DNA of 64,000 nt, taken from Molanna angustata (lineage: Eukaryota; Arthropoda; Insecta; Trichoptera; Molannidae). The stretch lies in the NCBI GenBank assembly GCA_963576475.1, contig OY754990.1, positions 17,590,153 through 17,654,152 on the forward strand, written 5' to 3'. The notes below the pieces were generated by a model. The model did no database searches and was not told the DNA's origin. It saw only the letters and a program-made list of their open reading frames with translations. Of the stretch, positions 56,195-64,000 are shown piece by piece (position 1 is the stretch's first letter; each line of letters begins with the position of its first letter). The position numbers and the translations under genes were made by a program.

Positions 56195-56335
56195 GCACAG
56201 ACCCATTCAGTACCCTTAGACCATTCTGTACCTCCCGTCCCTTCAGTATCTCAGGTTCTTTAAATATCCTCCGTCACGTCAGTGCCTCCTATCTCCCTTT
56301 AGTTCCTTCCGTCTCCTTCATCCCGTCAGAGAAAA
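56195..56335 (-). repeat. Minisatellite related to 31565-31768, inverted
   Basis: 'tgtacctcccgtcccttcag' and variants recur at about 28-base intervals; the inverse is the unit at 31565. 56460-56660 is a diverged LINE end on the minus strand ('tggcctcctccagaatcctt'). Confidence 0.7.
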
Positions 56336-56821
56336 GTCACATGACATGTATGTTCGTATTCCTATGTCGATCAATTTCCATAAATTATTTAGTTAGATTG
56401 TTAGATATTAAATATATAAAAAAGTTGAGCTCAGTGTTCGCTTCTGGAGGGTCCACGTCGAAGTCATAGACGACAATCATCGTCATTATCATCATTGGTA
56501 CTACAGCCCTGTTTGGGCCCTGGCCTCCTCCAGAATCCTTCTCCAGCCGTCCCTGTCCTCCACCGCTCTCCTCCAGTTTGCTATTCTGATCGCCCTTATG
56601 TCGTCTTCTGTGTTATGCAGCCATCTTAGCTTGGGTCTGCTTCTACTTCTTCTGCCTTCTGAATTAATTAATTTATTTATTTATTTGTATCTACGGCCAG
56701 AAGCCTTTTACAATTATACACAAAAAATAAAGCAGTTACACAATATAACAAAAATATTAATAGTAAAAAAAACAATAATTGTATGCAAAAAAAAAAAAAA
56801 AAAAATGAAGAATTGGTATTA

Positions 56822-57665
56822 AGAAGCGCATAAAGTGATCACGTAAACCAGCCGATGACAGGTCGTAAACCCTGTATGTGCCTGAGTTCCTGGTTCTTCT
56901 ATAATATCCCGGCTTCGTCTCTATTGAGATGTTAAAAATTTGTCATAAAATACCATTGACTCCCAACTATTCATAAAAAATGTCATCATAGTAGGTCAGG
57001 CCATTTAGGAGTTCAGTGACATAAACATGTACAGCATAATAATTATATATAAAGATATTAAATGAAAGAAGAATAAATGCAGTTGAAATGAGTTCGCTTA
57101 GAAGAATTTGTAATAGAACGATGTATGACAGAGTTTGAAATGAAGATACAAGGAAAGAATGTAAGATGAAGAAAAATGTAATTAACAGAATGAAAGTTAA
57201 CTCATAGAGATGGTTTGGCCACTTGGAGAGAATGAATGAAGAACGCCTGACGAAGAAAATATACAAAGCTGACAGGAATGGAATAAGAGGTCGGGGTGCC
57301 CAAGAAAAGGATGGCACGACCATGTAAACGATATTCTGAAAGATGGAAATGTAAGAAGCGTAAAAACAGACGAACGTGTATAAGACGATGTATGAATGTT
57401 GATGAGGCGATGATTGTGAGTCAAGATAGAAAAATGTGGCGTTCGGTTCTCTCTGCCTACCCCGTGAGGGACATGGCGTGATGGTATGTATGTATGTAAG
57501 ATATTAAGTATACTCCAGTTACGCGTTTTATTTTGTACCTCAAAAATTATATTTTTGCATTATACCTACCAGACGTACATTTTTTTTTTATTTTCACTGT
57601 TACAATTTTAATTTAAGGTTCTTCTATAATATCCCAGCTTCGTCTCTATTGAGATGTTATTGTCA
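56822..57665. repeat. Dispersed repeat family A copy carrying an RTE LINE insertion
   Basis: The modules 'gcgcataaagtgatcacg', 'ctataatatcccggcttcgt' and 'gtcataaaataccattgact' are followed by text that is the inverse of 49612-50080, with the LINE at 57062-57497 inserted. The 'cagcttcgtctctattgaga' module recurs at 57635. Confidence 0.65.
57062..57497 (+). mobile_element. 5'-truncated RTE-like LINE, dead copy
   Basis: The text corresponds to 38460-39032 (minus). 'LRRICNRTMYDRV', 'NEERLTKKIYKADRNG' and 'WRSVLSAYPVRDMA' are interrupted by stops and a frameshift. AAGATATTAA flanks it (57052-57061 and 57498-57507). Confidence 0.8.
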
Positions 57666-57852
57666 ATAAAAAAACATGGTGTTTGTTTTGATAGCATTCT
57701 TTTATTCATTCAGTACAACAGATTAAACAAATATATAATTTAAAAAAAAAAGTTCAAAAATCAATAATACGAATAATACTTAATAAACCATTCAGATATC
57801 CCAGTAATCAATTATTTACTGATTTTAAAGTCCTAAATGTTAGACAACTATA

Positions 57853-59619
57853 GGGGCAAGTAGTGTACCTTCGAACAATATACATTTTTTTAACTTTAAA
57901 CGTAGATTTCACAGTTTCGTCTTACAGGATGCGTAAAATAACTAATTTATTTTATAAAATAACATTTCTACTTTTAATTAACATTCATAATTTTACTTCA
58001 TTGCGACTATTTTAAATAAAAAATAGAAAAATGTTAAAACATTCATTTTTGTTCAGAGGTACACTACTGGTGTGTACCTCTGAACAGTACGGTGTGTACC
58101 TTCGAACAGTATTAAATAAGAATCGGATCGATTTGAAATGTTGTCATTTGATAGTATTTATGATGAAATCAATTCAGGGAATTAAAAAGACAATGTAAAT
58201 ATCTTCAACTTTATTTAAAATACAAATAGTTTTGCTCAATAATGTTGTGTACGTAGGTACCTATGGATTCTAAAAGGTTTACATTTTTGTCGGCATATAA
58301 AAAATTACAGTCTTGCAAAAATATTAATTACAAGCAGTACTATGAGTACTTAAAAAATAATACAAGAGTTTTTTAAAAAAATATTTGAAAAAAGAGTAAA
58401 ATTATTTTAAGTAATTTATACTTAATTAATTTTTGGCACTGTTGAAAAATCAAGTCAGAATCTACAGTCACTATCTTAGTTTGATATTACAAAGCATTTG
58501 TGGCAAATAAATAAATCATTGTCTTCTTCATCTAGAATATTTCTTTCATAACATTTAGGAATATAAGTCTTATGAATTATTAATTTATATTTATAAATTA
58601 CATGTATTACGGTGTAAAGATCTGGTTTTTACGCATTCTCAGGCTCCACATTTACTGAATGTGATGTCATTCATTATTTTAATCTTCTGCTTTTTTGAAG
58701 AAATTTTTTTTTTTATTCTAGAATATTATCGAACTTTAATCAGGTAACTGGTGATCGTTTTATTTGTTTTGACGCTTTATCTAATAGAGCATTTTTATGG
58801 TGTTTCAGTTACTATTCTGAATTTCCATTTTTTCTATTTCTTGGTGAGGCCTTAGGGAATGGACGAATAATTTAAGGATAAAATAATTGAGGGCCTTTCC
58901 TGGTTGGTGGAATTGACAATCCGTTTGTATCATTAGGTGGTTGATTTAAAACATTGCTTTGTGACTCATTAGCTTCATGAAAAATGATGTTCTCTTGCAG
59001 TACTTGAAAATTGTGGTTGGTTATAGATCATATTTTTCTGCAGCTTTTTTGTCAGACAACCCTTTTCGACATTCTTCTACAACTCTCTCTAAGAATCTGT
59101 CGATGCGGGAGATCTTTTAACACATGATTTGCTTCTTGACACTAAAATATAAAAGATATCAAAATATTTAAATATTGTTTTACTTATAAAAAGATCTGAG
59201 TGTACCTTCGAAAGCTGTTCGAAGGTACACTTATTGATGTGTTCAAAGGTACACACATAGAGATTTTTCATTTAAAATTTAGTAAAAAATATTTAGGTTT
59301 TGTTATTCAAATTGGTGTTTTCGGTAAAAAGTAGATGATTGTACACATAAAAGTGTGAAATAAAACAATAGTTGAAATAAAAAAAAATATCAAAAAAAAA
59401 AACTATGAAAATTTTTGAAAAAACTTACTTTTAATGATGAAAAACGTTTTTCAATCACAAAACACACTTAGTTGATTCTTGATACTAGAGAACACAGCAG
59501 TGTTAGCAGTATGATAAACACTATTAATTATGAGGATTTTCATGTTATTATTCACAGGGTTTTTTTAGATATAGCAATTGTTCGAAGGTACACCCGTTCA
59601 TAGGTACACCACTTGCCCC
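57853..59619 (-). mobile_element. pogo/Tigger-type DNA transposon (1767 bp), decayed
   Basis: The ends are GGGGCAAGTAGTGTACCTT and the inverse ...CACCACTTGCCCC, bordered by TA on both sides (57851-57852 and 59620-59621). A 16-base motif, GTGTACCTTCGAACAG with variants, occurs in each end and at 58052, 58073, 58095, 59200, 59215 and 59239, in both orientations. The minus strand carries a broken transposase. Most of the catalytic DDE domain is missing. Confidence 0.82.
58430..59135 (-). pseudogene. Tigger-like transposase remnant
   Basis: On the minus strand a piece near 59110-59040 reads 'RVVEECRKGLSDKKAAEKYD', the end of a psq-type helix-turn-helix that binds DNA. Further on, near 58880, 'IRPFPKASPRNRKNG' is the linker found after the DDE domain in Tigger proteins. 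Near 58530, 'DEEDNDLFICHKCF' recalls their C-terminal cysteine motif. The catalytic domain between them has been lost and several stops interrupt the rest, so it is dead. Confidence 0.65.
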
Positions 59620-60739
59620 TACATTAGCAAAATAATTCTACATACTCACAAACATAGACAGGAATATCCGATAGCTACCCACTCATATCCCACTCGTAAT
59701 TCTCAAAAGTCCATTATTATAAAGAAAAAAACAAAAACCACATTCGCTCAACGTAATTTTAACTTTCTTGGCCCCAAAATGTTTAACATACTGCCTGATG
59801 ATTGGAAAATGATGAAAAGAGTTGTGCTAAAAAAAACAATAATTGCTTGGCTTATATCCATTGGTATAGAGGAGTCAAATAATATATTGACTGCACTCTA
59901 GTATATTCAGATTATAAACTTTGTAAAGCCTACATATTTTTGTATCATTATGTATGTGCTGATACTGGTTATTGATACTAATTGACAAGTACTACTACTT
60001 ATCGGACGTCCTTAAACAGGTTTACCTAGTTGGGCGTCCAATGAGACAATATATTTAATGCAGCGTAGTAGTTTGGAAAAATTACATTCCCACTGTAAAT
60101 TGTATTTTTATTATTAAAATGTATGATATACCTACTGTAAAATGTAATGTAATTTTGAAATTTCATATGTTCTAAAATTTTTCTTATTGTTGTCACTTGC
60201 GCTGTATGTATATTAAATATTTTTTATGTAAAAGTAAATGAATAAATGAAATGAAATGAAATGAAATTTTCTACATAAATAATACATTTGAAAACGTTAC
60301 TATTCCGTTGTAGTAACTCAATTTTATATCATCCTTAGACACTTTTCAATCTGCCGTTTTTCGTTATTGGTCCGTGACATTTTCTGTGCAATATATTTTC
60401 AATGTTTCTACTTTACATTTGAAGCTATGTAAATACCTTTGTTTTTTTTCTTGTCTTGATACAAAATGTTATTCTGGTTTTTTTTTGTAGGAATAGTAAG
60501 TTGTAAAGAATTTTAAGTAAATTTTTTAGATGAAACACCAGTGATTATTAAATTGAATCTTTTAAAAGGGCATATGCACTCAAAAATCGCATTTTTTAAT
60601 AAAAATTCTCAAATATGACAAACAGTGATAAATATTTTAAATTTTTTTACTGAACGAGCGTTATACAGGGGGTCCCAAAAAGTATAACTAAGCTGAAATC
60701 CAGAGATAGAGCACCTTTGGGGATATCCAAGTACCTCAA

Positions 60740-61275
60740 GATAATATAATATTATGCGATTTTTTATAATTTTCAAGTTATAATTTTTTTGTCAAACCCT
60801 GACATTAATTGTCACAGAAACACCATTTTTTTGAGGTATAAGTATACTTATTTTTTTTTGTGGAATAGGTGAATAGCAAACCTTGCATATACAAAAATAA
60901 TTCTGATACCATCGTGCCAAAAAAAAATGTTGATTTGGAATTTTAAAAATATCTAATTAAAAAAAAATCTTACTAATCTCAAAAACTAGCCAATTTCATA
61001 AACTATTTATTCTGTAAATTTCACTGAGCTATCTCTGCGCCATCATCCCTAAAAATTGTTTCGAAGTAAAAAGGGCGGTAAATCAAGTTATGAAATTTCG
61101 ATGAATTTCCATACAAAATGTATGGGGAGAATATTTCAATAATTTGCCTACCTACTATTTTATTATATATTCGGGTTTCAAAACCCGTAAACCTAATCAA
61201 ATAGGATTCTTCTGTGGATCTGTAAGTCAGGGTTTGACAAAAAAATAACTTTAAAAAATCGCATAGCATATTATA
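60740..61275. mobile_element. TIR element, about 530 bp
   Basis: 60745-60805 ('aatattatgcgattttttat ... ttttgtcaaaccctgac') reappears inverted at 61210-61272. The interior is non-coding and includes text from 'aaattgtttcgaagtaaaaa'. The ends have drifted, so the exact termini and duplication are unclear. 60262-60740 holds 'gggggtcccaaaaagtataa' and no gene. Confidence 0.6.
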
Positions 61276-61282
61276 TTGGGGT

Positions 61283-61736
61283 TGTGGCAGATCACCTTCG
61301 AGAAATATCTTTCGAGCGCGCGCCTAGCGACAAGTATATTTGTTTATCACTAGGCAGAGTTCGTCGCCCTCGGTGTCGAGCGTTTGACAATAAACGGCGA
61401 CAGCGGTATTTTTCTACATAGAAAGGTTCGAGAAAGTTCACGGTCGTTGAACTCACCAACACTTGGCGCTAGCACTATTTAAGGGAGTGTACTTCTGTAA
61501 GCCGCGCCGTGCTGTATCGATATTGTGATTGTCCTTATTCGGCTCACTACGTTTCGCTAATCTGCTCGCTCGCTCACTTCGACCAGCTCGCTAACTTGCT
61601 CGTTATACCTACTGTGATACATCTTCGTGTCGTCGGAGATTCCCGAATGTGTAATCGGACGCATTCGATATATTGAATGAATAGCGCGTCATTCTCCTGC
61701 CAAGGCCGATACCGTAAACACCGTATACATAGTGTA
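61283..61736 (+). mobile_element. Probable LTR of an LTR retrotransposon, interrupted
   Basis: A GC-richer island starting TGTGGCAGATCACC, unlike its AT-rich flanks. It has a TATA-like 'ctatttaag' at 61477-61485 followed by a likely start region and a downstream 'ctcgctcgctcac' block. No gag/pol and no second LTR are seen. The 3' part is cut by the pogo element at 61737, so the closing CA was not located. Confidence 0.4.
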
Positions 61737-62117
61737 GGGGAGAACGCCCATGAAACGGACGTCCCATGAAACGGACATAAGCTAGTATTCGGTTCCGGTT
61801 AGAACTAGAATACTATTATTCGATATTTCTAGAACACGCTTAGTACCACATCACTCCACAGAAACATGTCAGTCGTGCGCCTGAATTTGATCTTATTAGA
61901 CGTGTTCGAGTTTTTCGTGTTGCAAAAGTAAATTTTTCTTCCAGTGTTCCATCTCTGTAAAACGTAAGTTTGTTATTTAATTAAATTTTTGTTTAAATAT
62001 TTCGATTATTTATACATTAAGGTTAATAAAAATTTAGCAGTAGTTTGAATATTATGTTAATTAATAAACTTATACACATTTATTTGAAATTTCATTGAGG
62101 TCCATGAAGTGGACACC

Positions 62118-62159
62118 AAAATGACCCATGAAACGGACGTCCGTTTCATGGGTCATTTT
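62118..62159. promoter_or_regulatory. Perfect 42-base palindrome of the pogo element
   Basis: AAAATGACCCATGAAACGGA and its exact inverse meet without a spacer. Imperfect pairing continues for 17 more bases on each side (62101-62176). It is built from two head-to-head copies of the subterminal motif, 230 bases before the transposase exon. Confidence 0.9.
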
Positions 62160-62387
62160 AGTGTCCTTTTCATGGGTACACACTTTTTCAATTTGATTAT
62201 TTTTCTGGTGGATGTAAATTTTATTATTATTTTAAAAATATAATAACAATAATTTTTGGGAAATTTGGGTGACAAAAATTATAATTTGGTTTATTATTTT
62301 ATTCACATTGTGCTTTTGTAATTGTATTATTATTATTATTATATTTTTTCTCTAACTTATGCGTTTTTTAATTATCTACAGCTGAAA

Positions 62388-62597
62388 ATGATGTCTGCCC
62401 CCAAGAAAAGATTAAGACCTTCCAACGTGGTAATTGAAGAAGCCGTACGAGAAGTCTTGGAGAAAAAAAAATCGATCAGAGCCACGGCTAAGTCCTTTCA
62501 GATATCTAAGTCATATCTGGCAGATATAATAAAAAAGGCTAAAGGTAATTGTGAAAATTATACTCATGCACCAAAAATTGGAAACAGGAAGATATTT
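62388..62597 (+). pseudogene. Tigger-like transposase, N-terminal DNA-binding part only
   Basis: Seventy codons from ATG 62388, directly after a splice acceptor (...ctacag, 62381). 'VREVLEKKKSIRATAKSFQ' and 'ISKSYLADIIKKAK' form the psq/CENP-B-type helix-turn-helix. 'YTHAPKIGNRKIF' is the stretch that leads into the catalytic domain in this family. The frame then runs into LINE sequence and stops. DNA binding may be intact, catalysis is absent. Confidence 0.72.
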
Positions 62598-62676
62598 GGT
62601 ACATCTATGGCTTTCTGCCTGGTACATTGATTTTTTTTACAACTGCCAAAATATTTTCACTTATTTTCAATTTACA

Positions 62677-63363
62677 ATGAACAAAATCGATTTAATTCAG
62701 TCGAATTTTAACGAAAAATTGACTGCGTTTGAAGCGAAACTAAAAAAAGTCTCGGCTGGTCTGGTAAAAGAGGATGACTTGTCATTGCTCCAAAAGGAAT
62801 TTTTGACATTTAAGGAAGAAACCAATACAGCCATCAATGAGGTAAGAGCTCAATATGCCTCACTTAATTCAAGAGTTGATTCTCTCGAAACGAATGCACG
62901 ACATCAGGATCTACTAATACATGGTATAAAAGAAGATCCTCAAGAGAAAATTGTAGAATTGGTCACACTTACTTTCACGTCAAATCTCCATCTTGAAACT
63001 ATCCCAGCAATAGCATCATGTTATAGGCTTGGATCCCCAAACAATAAATCTTCACGACCTCGTCCAATTGTAGTCACATTTAACACGGTATCAGACCGTA
63101 ATAATGTCATAAACAATAGGAAAAAACTAAAAGGAACCACCATCATGATAACTGAATTCTTGACATCAACAAGACAGAAGATTCTTATGGAGGCACGCAA
63201 ATTTTTCTCTCCACACAATGTTTGGAGCACTTTCGGAGTGATCAAGATAAAGGACAAGAACAAAATTCACCGTATCGTCACACTATCACAGCTGCAACAA
63301 TTGTGTTCTAAAATACCTGACCGACAAACTGACAACTCGCGAGAATTACGCCCAAGAAAATAA
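62677..63363 (+). CDS. LINE ORF1-like protein (coiled coil, nucleic-acid binding)
   Basis: 228 residues from the ATG at 62677; the open frame extends upstream but only into foreign sequence. Residues 1-75 have heptad-like spacing ('NEKLTAFEAKLKKVSAGLV', 'LNSRVDSLETNA'), expected of a trimerising coiled coil. Then 'RHQDLLIHGIKED', 'ASCYRLGSPNN', 'SRPRPIVVTFNTVSDRNNVI', 'NRKKLKGTTIMITEFLTSTR' and 'VWSTFGVIKIKD' match the RNA-binding module of L1/Jockey-type ORF1 proteins, also seen in the baculovirus FP-like C-terminal domain family. The role is RNA binding and chaperoning of the LINE transcript. No lesion is seen. ORF2 is not in the window. Confidence 0.75.
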   Translation: MNKIDLIQSNFNEKLTAFEAKLKKVSAGLVKEDDLSLLQKEFLTFKEETNTAINEVRAQYASLNSRVDSLETNARHQDLLIHGIKEDPQEKIVELVTLTFTSNLHLETIPAIASCYRLGSPNNKSSRPRPIVVTFNTVSDRNNVINNRKKLKGTTIMITEFLTSTRQKILMEARKFFSPHNVWSTFGVIKIKDKNKIHRIVTLSQLQQLCSKIPDRQTDNSRELRPRK

Positions 63364-64000
63364 CAAATTCGTTCATGTGTCACTCAATACAATACGGATA
63401 TTTGTTGACTTTATTATTATATATTATGTTTAGTGAATTTATTGTTTTACACAGTCCTCTATATGTGATATTAATATTATTATATTATTACATAATCACT
63501 GTTATTGAAATGCGAGTAGAGCAATCTTTCACAAACTTTTTTTTTTATCTATGAAAATCAGGTGTGGCAATTATTATTTATATCCAATCTTTTTTATATG
63601 TTTTGTTGAAGTTTACATGCGGCCAGTAAATATTTAATGATACCTACACTGAAAATTACATTTATTCAAAACAGGTGTACCATCTATCTTTTATCACTTT
63701 TATTTTGATGTGCTTTATCTCTATACGGCCGGTACATTTTTGTTTTTTTTTTTATTTACACAACATTTTTTTTTTTTTTTACCAATATCACTTTTTTATG
63801 CAATATTTTTCTCCTCAATACTCTAACCTGTTGTCATCACTTTCAACATAACCGTTTAAAATTCTTTGTGTGTAATTTGAAATACTGAAAGTGAATTGGA
63901 AGTTTTATTGATAATATTTATAAAAATTTTAATAACTACAAATTATGGTTATTTTTTTTTATATTGCTTACTTCTATTTAATGTCATGTTTAAACACATT
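63364..64000 (+). other. AT-rich sequence after the LINE ORF1
   Basis: No ORF2 start is visible before the window ends. The text has two related phrases, 'gcggccagtaaatattt' and 'acggccggtacattt'. It could be LINE inter-ORF or 3' sequence. Confidence 0.45.

Larger units (their letters stand above)
57720..60262 (+). pseudogene. CR1-like LINE split by a pogo element
   Basis: Left part: 'FKVLNVRQL' just before 57851. Right part, from 59622: 'THKHRQEYPIATHSYPTRNS', 'NFNFLGPKMFNILPDDW', then a 3' UTR with 'tcggacgtcc' and a (GAAAT)n tail at 60240-60262. If the pogo element and one TA are left out, the frame runs through without a break (Q-L-Y-I). This shows that the LINE was still in frame when it was hit. 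Confidence 0.7.
61737..62597 (+). mobile_element. Second pogo/Tigger-type element, left part
   Basis: It begins GGGGAGAACGCCCATGAAAC just after a TA (61735-61736), like the element at 57853. The motif CCCATGAAACGGAC occurs at 61747 and 61763, then in a perfect palindrome at 62118-62159. A transposase exon follows. The right end is missing: LINE text takes over near 62598. Confidence 0.72.

Overview
The window looks like intergenic and intronic DNA from an insect, most likely a moth or butterfly or another arthropod with an AT-rich, transposon-rich genome. The reasons are that the few genic signals are spliced (GT-AG introns, AATAAA polyadenylation sites). The rest is a dense patchwork of typical insect transposons: RTE- and CR1/Jockey-like LINEs, tRNA-derived SINEs, a piggyBac, pogo/Tigger elements, Helitron-like elements and a Penelope-like element. 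There are no bacterial operons. The order is inferred from sequence style only and is uncertain.

Host genes are few. At 536-2390 there is a small two-exon gene, spread over a 1.6 kb intron full of transposons. Its exons join in phase to encode a 76-residue secreted peptide with a clear signal sequence and eight cysteines. At 6333-6487 there is one internal exon of an immunoglobulin-superfamily protein with good splice sites. I recognise no other host exon.

Region by region: 0-8 kb holds the small gene, 5'-truncated and decayed LINEs, the Ig exon and a long (ATTT)n tract. 8-14 kb holds a ~95 bp tandem array and a complete, apparently intact piggyBac element (11217-13805, 587-residue transposase, TTAA duplications) that landed in a SINE. 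14-20 kb is RTE LINE debris. 20-22 kb is a 73 bp satellite split by a Penelope-like fragment carrying a hammerhead-ribozyme-like motif. 22-30 kb holds LINE ends, a Helitron-like element, a pentanucleotide array and a LINE segment amplified into eleven 105 bp units. 31-33 kb is a run of minisatellites. 34-48 kb holds LINE fragments, two more Helitron-like copies, SINEs and several palindromic elements. 49-57 kb holds SINEs, a 1.1 kb LINE reverse transcriptase remnant and dispersed repeats. 57-60 kb is a pogo/Tigger element inserted cleanly in a LINE. 61-64 kb is a probable LTR broken by a second pogo/Tigger element, itself broken by a LINE whose ORF1 is open to 63363.

Apart from the piggyBac, almost every mobile element is truncated or nested. 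The points most worth following are the hidden cysteine-rich peptide gene, the piggyBac with its subterminal inverted repeats, the hammerhead-like motif, and the two pogo elements with iterated internal binding-site-like motifs.
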